Assembly (NCBI GenBank): GCA_002360925.1 | Contig: DERN01000014.1 | Coordinates: 107,524-171,523, forward strand | DNA from: Flavobacteriaceae bacterium UBA3339 | Lineage (GTDB): Bacteria > Bacteroidota > Bacteroidia > Flavobacteriales > Flavobacteriaceae | Direction: 5' to 3' | Length of the DNA: 64,000 nt | In this document: one piece after another, positions 1 through 8,147 of the stretch | How the letters are laid out: the number at the start of each line of letters is the position of its first letter | Numbering within the stretch: position 1 is the first letter of the stretch | The notes under the pieces: model-generated | Told to the model about the DNA's origin: nothing | Database searches by the model: none | Seen by the model: the letters and a program-made list of their open reading frames with translations, nothing else | Position numbers and translations under genes: made by a program

Positions 1-2
1 TT

Positions 3-737
3 TTATTTTCAATCAGTTCCAATTTTGCTCAAAATATGAAAACCGAAATTATTGCGCATCGCGGTGCTTGGAAAGAATTTAATCTACCACAAAACTCTAT
101 TGCTTCGCTTGAAAAAGCAATTGAATTAAAATGTTTCGGATCCGAATTCGATGTGCATCTTACAAAAGATAATATTGTGGTTGTTAATCACGATCATGAT
201 TTTTACGGAATTGATATTGAATCGAATAATTATGTCGATTTGCTAAAGAAAGAACATCCAAACGGAGAAAAGATTCCAACTTTAGAAGATTATTTTAAAA
301 CAGGATTTCAACAAAATACAACAAAATTGATTTTAGAAATTAAAACGTCAAATTTAGGTGGAACTGAACGAACTAAAAAAATGATCGATGTTATTTCGAA
401 ATTACTTCCTAAAAAAGCAAATCCAACGAATTTAGAATTTATTCTGTTCGATTACGAATCGGCTCTTTATACCAAAAAGAAATTTCCAAATTTTCAAGTT
501 CATTATTTAAACGGAGATAAATCTGCCGAAGAAATTCAAAAAGCGCAACTTAACGGAATGGATTATCATTATAAATTATTGATAAAAGATCAAAATATGA
601 TTCCTTCGTTCAATAAGTTAGGTTTAAAAACCAATAGTTGGACAGTAAATGATATTGAAATTGCCAAACAATTAAAAAATCAAGGAATTAATTATATTAC
701 AACCGATTATCCGCAATTGTTTTTAAAAGGGTTTTAA
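3..737 (+). CDS. glycerophosphodiester phosphodiesterase, secreted (5' end outside window)
   Basis: Hydrolyses glycerophosphodiesters to glycerol-3-phosphate and an alcohol. Counting from the ATG at 36, the GDPD-family motifs are visible: HRG at 8-10 (general-acid His), PQNS near 19-21, E37 and D39 as metal ligands, H52, and EIK at 101-103. The reading frame stays open leftwards from the ATG to the window edge and reads ...LFSISSNFAQN, which looks like the end of a signal peptide cut after Ala-Gln. The true start is therefore probably before base 1, and the ATG at 36 lies just after the cleavage site. It is convergent with the sirtuin gene and overlaps it by 15 bases. Family call is firm; secretion is inferred from the partial leader. 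Confidence 0.88.
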   Translation, partial: LFSISSNFAQNMKTEIIAHRGAWKEFNLPQNSIASLEKAIELKCFGSEFDVHLTKDNIVVVNHDHDFYGIDIESNNYVDLLKKEHPNGEKIPTLEDYFKTGFQQNTTKLILEIKTSNLGGTERTKKMIDVISKLLPKKANPTNLEFILFDYESALYTKKKFPNFQVHYLNGDKSAEEIQKAQLNGMDYHYKLLIKDQNMIPSFNKLGLKTNSWTVNDIEIAKQLKNQGINYITTDYPQLFLKGF

Positions 738-1418
738 TTGTGTTAATTCATCAAAAACGCTTTGCATTCCAATTGTTGCTTTATTGGCAATTGTTTTAAT
801 CGATTTATTAAAAAAACGTGTATCCGCCGGATTTTGATCTATATAATAAATTTCCTTTGTATAATCGGCATAATCAATCAATCCGGCAGCGGGATAAACT
901 TGCAACGAAGTTCCAATAATCAATATAATATCCGCTTGGGCAACTTCTTTTATAGCGCGTTCCATTTCCGGAACTTGTTCTCCAAACCAAACAATATGCG
1001 GTCTTAACGAATGTCCTTTTTCATTTCTAGAATCAATCGTTAAATCCTTTTTCCAATCATAAATAAGAGTTTCATCTTCTAAACTTCGTACCTTAAACAA
1101 CTCGCCGTGTAAGTGAATCACATTCGAACTTCCTGCGCGTTCATGCAAATCATCAACATTTTGTGTAATAATCGTAATGTTAAAAAAACGTTCTAAATCA
1201 ACCAAAATTTCGTGTGCTCTATTCGGATTTACTTCGTGAAGTTGACGTCGTCTTTGATTGTAAAAATCTAAAACTAATTCCTTGTTTTTCACAAAACCAT
1301 CATAACTGGCAACTTCCATTACATCATGTCCTTCCCACAAACCATCGGCATCTCTAAACGTTTTAATTCCGCTTTCTGCGCTAATTCCGGCTCCCGATAA
1401 AACGACCAATTTTTTCAT
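723..1418 (-). CDS. cobB: Sir2-family NAD-dependent protein deacylase
   Basis: NAD-dependent removal of acyl groups from lysines. Visible motifs: GAGISAESGI at 9-18 with FR at 21-22 (NAD binding), TQNVD at 85-89, catalytic His in HLHGE (H104), and the GTS NAD motif near the C-terminus. Y53 and R56 match the Tyr-x-x-Arg signature that in class III sirtuins (SIRT5, CobB) binds succinyl and malonyl groups, so desuccinylase or demalonylase activity is plausible. The protein has no cysteine at all, so the four-Cys zinc ribbon of most sirtuins is absent; short zinc-free sirtuins exist. Divergent from trmH, 44 bases away. Confidence 0.9.
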   Translation of the reverse strand: MKKLVVLSGAGISAESGIKTFRDADGLWEGHDVMEVASYDGFVKNKELVLDFYNQRRRQLHEVNPNRAHEILVDLERFFNITIITQNVDDLHERAGSSNVIHLHGELFKVRSLEDETLIYDWKKDLTIDSRNEKGHSLRPHIVWFGEQVPEMERAIKEVAQADIILIIGTSLQVYPAAGLIDYADYTKEIYYIDQNPADTRFFNKSIKTIANKATIGMQSVFDELTQLKPF

Positions 1419-1433
1419 TGTATTTTCAAATGT

Positions 1434-1441
1434 TATCTTTG
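1434..1441 (+). promoter_or_regulatory. -7 promoter element of trmH
   Basis: TATCTTTG fits the Bacteroidota -7 consensus TAnnTTTG and lies 21 bases before the trmH ATG. A TTG at 1418-1420 is somewhat close (13-base spacer) for a -33 element. Confidence 0.5.
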
Positions 1442-1462
1442 TAGCTAATTTAATGAAATCGT

Positions 1463-2137
1463 ATGAATCTTAAAGAATTATATGCCTACAAAGAATACTT
1501 GACGTATTTGGAAGGATTTATTACCGAAAACAGAAAATTGGGTTTTGAACGAGTTTTAGAAAATAGAACCAATCACTTTTGCATTGCTGTCGAAGATGTT
1601 TTTCAATTACACAATACAAGCGCGGTTATGAGAAGTTGCGAAGTTTTTGGAATTCAAAATTTACATGTAATCGAAGAGCGTTTTGGAAAAGATATTGACA
1701 AAGAAATTGCGATGGGAGCCGAAAAATGGGTCGATATTCATCGTTATCAAAGTAATTTGTCGTGCGTAAATACGTTGAGAGAAAAAGGATATCAGATTGT
1801 AGCAACAACACCGCATGCCGAAGCAAGTTTTTTAGAAGATTTTGATATAACGAAACCTTCTGCTATCTTTTTTGGAACTGAAAAACTAGGATTATCAAAC
1901 GAAATCATGAATGAAGCAGATACTTTTATTAAAATTCCGATGGTTGGTTTTACAGAAAGTTTGAATATTTCAGTTTCGGCAGCGATTATCATTCAAGATA
2001 TTACAAATCGATTAAGAAACTCTTCAATTGATTGGAAATTATCTGAAGCTCAACTTTTAGAAAAAAAGATTGATTGGGCTCGAAAATCTATAAAAGATAT
2101 TGACTTTATTACCGAACGTTTTTTTCAACAGTCATAA
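1463..2137 (+). CDS. trmH: SpoU/TrmH-family RNA 2'-O-methyltransferase
   Basis: SAM-dependent ribose methylation, most likely of G18 in tRNA. The three SPOUT motifs are present: motif 1 N51-x-x-A-V-x-R57 (catalytic Arg), motif 2 GTEKLGLS at 138-145, and motif 3 IPMVGFTESLNISVSAA at 158-174, which form the knotted SAM site. At 224 residues with short flanks it resembles TrmH (tRNA Gm18) more than the 23S rRNA enzyme RlmB, which carries a longer N-terminal domain. Followed directly by a terminator hairpin, so probably a single-gene transcript. Confidence 0.88.
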   Translation: MNLKELYAYKEYLTYLEGFITENRKLGFERVLENRTNHFCIAVEDVFQLHNTSAVMRSCEVFGIQNLHVIEERFGKDIDKEIAMGAEKWVDIHRYQSNLSCVNTLREKGYQIVATTPHAEASFLEDFDITKPSAIFFGTEKLGLSNEIMNEADTFIKIPMVGFTESLNISVSAAIIIQDITNRLRNSSIDWKLSEAQLLEKKIDWARKSIKDIDFITERFFQQS

Positions 2138-2141
2138 AAAA

Positions 2142-2170
2142 AGAGGGTCTATCGAAATAGATCCTCTTTA
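2142..2170 (+). terminator. terminator after trmH
   Basis: Arms AGAGGGTCTAT and ATAGATCCTCT pair (one G-U) around CGAA and are followed by a short T-rich stretch, 5 bases after the trmH stop. Confidence 0.75.
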
Positions 2171-2280
2171 ATAACCAAAAAAAACACTTATGAAAAACTC
2201 TTATTCTATTACTTTCTTACTTGTAAGTAGATGAGTTCATACAAATATATGATATTATTTTTAATCAAACCAAAAAAGAA

Positions 2281-3231
2281 TTACTTTTTAATTAAACCTA
2301 ATTCAATTAGTCTTTCAGTAAGGAATTCTCCAGCTGTAATATTTTCAAATTGTTTCGGGTTATTCTCATCAATACAATTCTCTAAACAGTTTAAAGGCAT
2401 ACTACTAATCGGATGCATAAAAAAAGGAATAGAAAAACGTGAAGTTCCCCACAATTCTCTCGGCGGATTCACAACTTGATGAATAGTAGATTTTAGTTTA
2501 TTATTCGTGTGTCTCGAAAGCATATCGCCAACATTAATGACCAATTCGTCTTCTGCGGCAATTGCATCGATCCATTCTCCATCGTGATTTTGAACTTGAA
2601 GTCCTTTTCCTTGAGCTCCCATTAACAACGTAATTAAATTAATATCGCCGTGAGCTGCTGCGCGAACTGCATCTTTTGGTTCTTCGGTAATAGGAGGGTA
2701 ATGAATTGGTCTTAAAATTGAATTTCCATTTTTTATGTAATTGTCAAAATAAAATTCATCTAAACCTAGATAAATTGCTAAAGCTCTTAAAACATAAACG
2801 CCTGTTTTTTCAAGCATTTTATAAGCTTCTTTTCCGGCAATATTAAATTCTGGTAATTCTTTTACAACAACATTTTCAGGATATTGCGCTTTTAATTCTG
2901 GATTATCTTCAACATATTGTCCAAAATGCCAGAATTCTTTTAAATCGGATGTTTTTCGTCCTTTTGCAGTTTCTTTTCCGAACGAAACGTAGCCTCGCTG
3001 ACCACCAATTCCAGGAATTTCATATTTTTCTTTTGTTTCTAAAGGAAGATTAAAGAAATTTCGAACTTGTTGATAAAGAAGTTGAACCAACTCGTCGTCT
3101 AAAAAATGACCTTTTAATGCTACGAAACCTATTTCTTCGTAGGCTTTACCGATTTCATTTACAAATTTTTGTTTGCGTACCGGATCATCCGATAGGAAAT
3201 CACGCAAGTCAACACTTGGTATGTTTTGCAT
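2281..3231 (-). CDS. isopenicillin-N-synthase-like 2-oxoglutarate/Fe(II) dioxygenase
   Basis: Non-haem iron oxygenase of the IPNS/ACC-oxidase family. The facial triad reads H194-x-D196 (HGD) and H251, and the 2-oxoglutarate-binding R-x-S is R265-F-S267. The N-terminal DIOX_N-type segment (residues 3-105) and the double-stranded beta-helix core (175-275) are complete, and 316 residues is normal length. Substrate unknown; bacterial members act on small secondary metabolites, sugars or amino acids. It starts 63 bases after the tetR stop on the same strand, so it may be cotranscribed with and controlled by that regulator. Confidence 0.85.
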   Translation of the reverse strand: MQNIPSVDLRDFLSDDPVRKQKFVNEIGKAYEEIGFVALKGHFLDDELVQLLYQQVRNFFNLPLETKEKYEIPGIGGQRGYVSFGKETAKGRKTSDLKEFWHFGQYVEDNPELKAQYPENVVVKELPEFNIAGKEAYKMLEKTGVYVLRALAIYLGLDEFYFDNYIKNGNSILRPIHYPPITEEPKDAVRAAAHGDINLITLLMGAQGKGLQVQNHDGEWIDAIAAEDELVINVGDMLSRHTNNKLKSTIHQVVNPPRELWGTSRFSIPFFMHPISSMPLNCLENCIDENNPKQFENITAGEFLTERLIELGLIKK

Positions 3232-3294
3232 GTGTAAGCTTGTTTAAGAAGCAAATTTATTAAATTATGAACAAAAAGATGTTAATAACTCTAT

Positions 3295-3966
3295 TTACTT
3301 TCTTTCAATACTTTCAAAAGCAGTATACAAAATATATTCAATTGTTTTACTGATTTCGTTTTTGTCATGTTCAATATTAATATCTAAACCGCAAAACAAA
3401 CTTCCATTAATTTTTCCGTGCAATGAAAGGTAATAAATACCCGAAATAAGCAATGCAATTACAGCTCGAATGTTAACAGGAGCATCTTTATATTCACTTT
3501 CAAAAAGCTGAAAAAGTCCTTCGCCCATTTCTTCACGTTTATCAGCAAGATTTCTTAAAAAAGATTTGTTTTCACCAATCTCCCAATGAATAATTCTTTG
3601 TAACACACTGTCGTTTAACAAAGTATTAAGTTGATGTTGAAGTAAAGCATTAATATGTTCCTTTTTGATTTTAGGAGAAGTAAATAGTTCTTTAATGGAA
3701 TCTTGCGCTGTATATTTCCAAAAATCACGTTGCGTAATAAACTCTTCAATCAAGTTGTCTACACTTCCAAAATATGTCCAAACCAAACTTTTATCTACAC
3801 CAGATTCTTTAGCAATACTTGAGGCATTTAAACCTGTATATCCTTTTTTAGAAATAACACGACCAACAGCCTGAACCATTTTAGCTTTAGTTCGTTCTTT
3901 ATCTTTAATTTTTCCCGAAGTTCTTTTTCTAGGTTTTTTTTCCTTTTCGTTTGGATTTGACTCCAT
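3295..3966 (-). CDS. TetR/AcrR-family transcriptional regulator
   Basis: Residues about 30-75 form the typical TetR N-terminal DNA-binding domain (VGRVISKKGYTGLNASSIA, then SLVWTYFGSVDNLIEEF); the remaining 150 residues would be the ligand-binding helical domain. The first 28 residues are a charged, lysine-rich tail not needed by the fold. Located directly upstream of the dioxygenase on the same strand, with a 15-bp inverted repeat about 35 bases ahead of its start. Ligand and regulon are unknown. Confidence 0.87.
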   Translation of the reverse strand: MESNPNEKEKKPRKRTSGKIKDKERTKAKMVQAVGRVISKKGYTGLNASSIAKESGVDKSLVWTYFGSVDNLIEEFITQRDFWKYTAQDSIKELFTSPKIKKEHINALLQHQLNTLLNDSVLQRIIHWEIGENKSFLRNLADKREEMGEGLFQLFESEYKDAPVNIRAVIALLISGIYYLSLHGKINGSLFCGLDINIEHDKNEISKTIEYILYTAFESIERK

Positions 3967-4000
3967 TTTAAGTCAGTTAAATTTCAGGCAATTATAATAC

Positions 4001-4038
4001 AAAAAGCTGATTCTTTATTCAAGAATCAGCTTTTTTTT
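4001..4038. terminator. perfect 15-bp inverted repeat ahead of tetR, terminator-like
   Basis: Arms AAAAAGCTGATTCTT (4001-4015) and AAGAATCAGCTTTTT (4021-4035) pair perfectly around five bases, with more T on the + side. It resembles a bidirectional terminator, but no + strand gene lies to its left and tetR is transcribed away from it. It sits in the tetR leader and could be an attenuator, an operator, or the end of a small + transcript. The rest of the 295-base gap (3967-4261) is A/T-rich with no gene seen. Confidence 0.5.
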
Positions 4039-4261
4039 CATAACAACTGTTTTCTTACAAAACATGTAACAACAAAAATTTCGCTTTTTAAGTGTTTTGT
4101 GATTAAAGTGAAATATGGCACAAATGTAAACATTCCTTTGAAAAAAAAAAATAAATTTCTCTGTATAGTGAAAAATTTATTCATTAAAAATGAAACAAAA
4201 TCAATCTTATTTTATGCTTAAAAAATTAGTATTTTAGGGGCGAAATAATAAAACCAGATTT

Positions 4262-6238
4262 ATGAATCTTGAATCTAATGCTTTAACCAAAGAAGTTTTA
4301 ATTGATTTATACAAAAAACTACTAAAACCAAGATTAATAGAAGAGAAAATGCTGATCCTGATTCGTCAGGGAAAAGTTTCAAAATGGTTCTCTGGAATTG
4401 GTCAAGAAGCCATTTCGGTTGGTGTAACTTCTATTCTTCATAACGACGAATATATTTTGCCAATGCACCGCAATTTAGGTGTTTTTACAAGTCGTGATAT
4501 TCCTTTAAGTCGATTGTTTTCGCAATGGCAAGGAAAAGCAAACGGATTTACAAAAGGGCGCGACAGATCGTTCCATTTCGGAACACAAGAATATCATATT
4601 GTAGGAATGATTTCGCATTTGGGACCTCAATTAGGAATTGCAGACGGAATTGCGCTTGCACATAAATTGCGAAAAGAAAATAAAATAACCGCGGTTTTTA
4701 CAGGAGAAGGAGCCACTTCTGAAGGCGATTTTCACGAAGCATTAAATGTAGCCGCTGTTTGGGATTTGCCTGTTATGTTCATTATCGAAAATAATGGATA
4801 TGGACTTTCTACGCCAACTCGCGAACAATATAAATGCGAAAATTTAGCTGATAAAGGGATTGGTTACGGAATTGAAAGCCATATTTTAGATGGAAATAAC
4901 ATTCTGGAAGTTTACACAACTTTATCTGAAATTGCAGAAGATATGCGCCAGAATCCGCGTCCGGTTTTAATTGAAATGAAAACGTTTCGTATGCGTGGAC
5001 ATGAAGAGGCGAGTGGCGTTAAATATGTTCCGCAAGAACTTTTTGATGAATGGAAAATTAAAGATCCAATTGCTCGTTTTAAAACGTATTTAGAAGGAGA
5101 AGGTTTTTTATCGGAAGAGTTAGATACAAAGATTCACAAAGAATTAAAAGAAGAAATTGATCTTCATTGGAAAATAACACAAGACGAAGTTTCGATAGAA
5201 GCTGTTTTAGAAAATGAACTAAATGATGTGTATAAACCATACGAATATCAACATTTTGAACCGAGTTCCGAAACAAAAAGCTTACGTTTTATTGATGCCA
5301 TTTCGCAAAGTTTAAAACAATCGTTCGAACGTCATCAAAATTTGGTGATTATGGGACAAGATATTGCAGAATATGGCGGAGCTTTTAAAGTTACCGAAGG
5401 TTTTGTAAATGATTTTGGAAAAGAACGTATTCGAAATACACCTATTTGCGAAAGTATTATTGTTTCTACCGCAGCCGGACTTTCGATCAATAAATACAAA
5501 GCAATTGTAGAAATGCAATTTGCCGATTTCGTTTCAACCGGATTCAATCCTATTGTAAATTTATTAGCAAAACAACATTATCGTTGGAATGAAAATGCCG
5601 ATGTTGTGGTTCGTATGCCTTGCGGAGCCGGAACAGGAGCTGGACCTTTCCATTCGCAAACAAACGAAGCTTGGTTTACAAAAACTCCGGGATTAAAAGT
5701 GGTTTATCCTGCTTTTCCTGTCGATGCAAAAGGTTTGTTGAATACCGCAATTAACGATCCTAATCCGGTTATTTATTTCGAACATAAAGCGTTGTACAGA
5801 AGTATTTCGCAAGAAGTTCCCGAAAATTATTATACCATTCCGTTCGGAAAAGCCTCTTTATTAAAAGAAGGAAATGATGTTACCATTATTTCGTACGGAG
5901 CCGGAGTTCATTGGGCTTTAGAAACCTTAGAAAAACATTCGGATATTTCGGCAGATTTAATCGATTTGCGAAGTTTACAACCTTTAGATTATGAAACGAT
6001 TCAAAAATCGATTCAAAAAACAAATAAAGTCATCATTTTACAAGAAGATTCTTTGTTTGGCGGAATTGCAAGTGATCTTTCGGCTTGGATTATGGAAAAT
6101 TGTTTTGCGTATTTAGATGCACCAGTAAAACGTGTTGGAAGCATAGAAACGCCCATTCCTTTCATGAAAAATTTGGAAGATCAATATTTACCGAAACAAC
6201 GTTTTGAAAAAGAATTATTAGTACTTTTACAGTTTTAA
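4262..6238 (+). CDS. 2-oxoacid (branched-chain) dehydrogenase E1, alpha and beta subunits fused
   Basis: Thiamine-diphosphate-dependent E1 component, decarboxylating a 2-oxoacid and passing the acyl group to lipoyl-E2. Residues 1-320 are the alpha part, with the TPP motif GEG (148-150)...NN (177-178) and the regulatory-loop-like RMRGH. Residues 340-658 are the beta part (IDAISQSLKQSFERH..., MGQDIAEYGGAFKVTEGF). A single polypeptide for both subunits is common in Bacteroidota, where it is usually annotated as 2-oxoisovalerate dehydrogenase. The E2 and E3 genes are not in this window. First gene of a tight E1-purC-nitroreductase row. Confidence 0.9.
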   Translation: MNLESNALTKEVLIDLYKKLLKPRLIEEKMLILIRQGKVSKWFSGIGQEAISVGVTSILHNDEYILPMHRNLGVFTSRDIPLSRLFSQWQGKANGFTKGRDRSFHFGTQEYHIVGMISHLGPQLGIADGIALAHKLRKENKITAVFTGEGATSEGDFHEALNVAAVWDLPVMFIIENNGYGLSTPTREQYKCENLADKGIGYGIESHILDGNNILEVYTTLSEIAEDMRQNPRPVLIEMKTFRMRGHEEASGVKYVPQELFDEWKIKDPIARFKTYLEGEGFLSEELDTKIHKELKEEIDLHWKITQDEVSIEAVLENELNDVYKPYEYQHFEPSSETKSLRFIDAISQSLKQSFERHQNLVIMGQDIAEYGGAFKVTEGFVNDFGKERIRNTPICESIIVSTAAGLSINKYKAIVEMQFADFVSTGFNPIVNLLAKQHYRWNENADVVVRMPCGAGTGAGPFHSQTNEAWFTKTPGLKVVYPAFPVDAKGLLNTAINDPNPVIYFEHKALYRSISQEVPENYYTIPFGKASLLKEGNDVTIISYGAGVHWALETLEKHSDISADLIDLRSLQPLDYETIQKSIQKTNKVIILQEDSLFGGIASDLSAWIMENCFAYLDAPVKRVGSIETPIPFMKNLEDQYLPKQRFEKELLVLLQF

Positions 6239-6254
6239 ATAACACAACAAACAA

Positions 6255-7211
6255 ATGAAAACGATCACCTCTTCGAACTTTAATTTTCCAGGACAAAAAT
6301 CGGTATATAAAGGAAAAGTACGCGAAGTTTATAACATTAACGACAACTTATTAGTCATGATTGCAACCGACCGTTTATCGGCTTTCGACGTGATCATGCC
6401 AAAAGGAATTCCTTATAAAGGTCAGATTTTAAATCAAATTGCAACAAAATTCATGCAACTTACAGAGGATATTGTTCCAAATTGGTTGGTTGCAACTCCA
6501 GATCCCAACGTTGCAGTTGGTCATTTGTGCGATCCTTTTAAAGTAGAAATGGTTATTCGCGGATATCTTTCTGGTCATGCGGCTCGTGAATATAATGCGG
6601 GGAAACGTGTTTTATGCGGAGTTGAAATGGCAGAAGGAATGAAAGAAAACGATCAGTTTCCTGAACCAATTATTACGCCTACAACAAAAGCTGCTGTTGG
6701 AACACACGACGAAGATATTTCGAGAGAAGCTATTTTAGAACAAGGAATTGTTTCGAAAGAAGATTACGAAGTTTTAGAAAAATATACGAGAGCTTTATAT
6801 AAAAGAGGATCAGAAATTGCTGCTTCGCGCGGTTTGATTTTAGTTGATACAAAATACGAATTCGGTAAAACAAAAGACGGAAAAATTGTTTTAATCGACG
6901 AAATCCATACTCCGGATTCTTCTCGTTATTTTTATGCAGACGGATACGCAGAACGTCAAGCTAAAGGAGAAGATCAAAAACAATTGTCGAAAGAATTTGT
7001 TCGTCAATGGTTGATTTCAAACGGATTTCAAGGCAAAGAAGGACAACAAATTCCGGAAATGACTGATGAATATATCGAGACCGTTTCAGATCGTTATATT
7101 GAATTATACGAAAATATTTTAGGCGAAACATTTGTTAAAGCCGACGTTTCGAACATTCAAGAACGTATCGAAAATAATGTAAACGAATTTTTAGCAAAAT
7201 ACTCAAAATAA
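6255..7211 (+). CDS. purC: phosphoribosylaminoimidazole-succinocarboxamide synthase
   Basis: SAICAR synthetase: joins aspartate to CAIR using ATP in purine synthesis. YKGKVREVY (18-26) is the N-terminal ATP-binding loop, TDRLSAFDV (38-46) the family signature, and the central EVVIRGYLSGHA-like stretch, LVDTKYEFG and DEIHTPDSSR(YF) motifs are intact. At 318 residues it is the longer, yeast-like form common in Bacteroidota rather than the roughly 240-residue E. coli form. Starts 16 bases after the E1 gene and ends one base before the nitroreductase, so the three are probably cotranscribed. Confidence 0.95.
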   Translation: MKTITSSNFNFPGQKSVYKGKVREVYNINDNLLVMIATDRLSAFDVIMPKGIPYKGQILNQIATKFMQLTEDIVPNWLVATPDPNVAVGHLCDPFKVEMVIRGYLSGHAAREYNAGKRVLCGVEMAEGMKENDQFPEPIITPTTKAAVGTHDEDISREAILEQGIVSKEDYEVLEKYTRALYKRGSEIAASRGLILVDTKYEFGKTKDGKIVLIDEIHTPDSSRYFYADGYAERQAKGEDQKQLSKEFVRQWLISNGFQGKEGQQIPEMTDEYIETVSDRYIELYENILGETFVKADVSNIQERIENNVNEFLAKYSK

Positions 7212-7212
7212 T

Positions 7213-7845
7213 ATGTCTATTATTCCTGCTTTGCAATGGCGTTATGCCACCAAAAAAATGAATGGTGAAAAAGTATCGCAAAAGCACATCGATTCTATTT
7301 TAGAAGCTATTCGATTAACTCCGACTTCTTCTGGTTTACAGCCTTTTGAAGTTTTTGTTATCAGCAATCAGGAAATAAAGGAAAAGATAAAAAGAGTCGC
7401 TTATAATCAAGCACAGATTACAGATTGTTCGCATTTACTGGTTTTTACTGCTTGGAATCATTACACAGTTGATCGAATTACCTATTATTTCGATCATTAT
7501 GAAAAAGAACGCGAATTGCCCAAAGGTTTTTCAGACGGATATAAAAACGGCGTCATGAAGCAATTAACTTCCATGACAATAGATCGACAGTTCGAACACG
7601 CTGCCCGACAAGTTTATATTGCATTAGGAATGGCTTTAACCGAAATTGCAACTTTAGAAATTGATTCTATTCCGATGGAAGGTTTCGTAAATAACGAATT
7701 AGACGCTATTTTAGAATTAGATCAAAAGCATTTAAAAAGCGTTGTTATTTTACCAATTGGTTATCGCGATGCCGAAAATGACTGGCAATCTGAGTTAAAA
7801 AAAGTTCGTAAAACAAAAGAAGATTTGTTTACGTTTATAGAATAA
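7213..7845 (+). CDS. NAD(P)H-dependent nitroreductase family oxidoreductase
   Basis: FMN-dependent nitroreductase-fold enzyme of the NfsB type. The N-terminal YATKKMNG and RLTPTSSGLQPFEVFVI segments form the FMN phosphate and ring site, and the C-terminal SVVILPIGYRDAENDW is the usual family ending. 210 residues is normal length. The physiological substrate is unknown (quinones, nitroaromatics and flavins are typical). It starts one base after the purC stop and is followed by a strong terminator. Confidence 0.88.
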   Translation: MSIIPALQWRYATKKMNGEKVSQKHIDSILEAIRLTPTSSGLQPFEVFVISNQEIKEKIKRVAYNQAQITDCSHLLVFTAWNHYTVDRITYYFDHYEKERELPKGFSDGYKNGVMKQLTSMTIDRQFEHAARQVYIALGMALTEIATLEIDSIPMEGFVNNELDAILELDQKHLKSVVILPIGYRDAENDWQSELKKVRKTKEDLFTFIE

Positions 7846-7849
7846 TAAA

Positions 7850-7876
7850 AACAGAACCTTGTGTTCTGTTTTTTTG
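7850..7876 (+). terminator. terminator after the E1-purC-nitroreductase operon
   Basis: AACAGAAC pairs with GTTCTGTT around CTTGT, followed by a run of T. Confidence 0.85.
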
Positions 7877-7929
7877 TATTTTTAAATCCAACTATAAAAC
7901 GTATATTTAAACAACTAAAAACATTTCTA

Positions 7930-8115
7930 ATGAAAAAGACAACTAAATATCAAAAAGAAAAATGGTATGAAATTCCAAACTTATTAGATTTTGCCATTGT
8001 GTTAATTCCACCGATTGTTTTTTTAGGAATCTATAAAAAGAGTAATAAAGCACAACGTTTAGCTTTAGTAAGCCTAGCAATTATAATTCCGATTTGTATT
8101 GTGATAATAAATTAA
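7930..8115 (+). CDS. small two-helix membrane protein, unknown function
   Basis: 61 residues from the ATG at 7930: a charged start (MKKTTKYQKEKWYEIPN), one hydrophobic helix about 20-34, a basic loop KKSNKAQR, and a second helix 43-60. The longer open frame reaching back to 7861 would begin inside the upstream terminator, so that start is rejected. No family recognised; topology suggests an inner-membrane peptide. Convergent with the nucleoid-associated protein gene. Confidence 0.55.
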   Translation: MKKTTKYQKEKWYEIPNLLDFAIVLIPPIVFLGIYKKSNKAQRLALVSLAIIIPICIVIIN

Positions 8116-8147
8116 AAAGCTTCCCGAAAAAGGAAGCTTTTAGTTTT
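8115..8147. terminator. bidirectional terminator between convergent genes
   Basis: AAAAGCTTCC (8115-8124) pairs with GGAAGCTTTT (8132-8141) around seven bases. A/T runs on both sides suit the small membrane gene and the nucleoid-associated gene alike. Confidence 0.8.

Noticed and set aside
2190..2234. 14-codon frame (MKNSYSITFLLVSR) after trmH
   Set aside because: No evidence of translation and it follows a terminator; could be a short leader but there is no downstream + strand gene.
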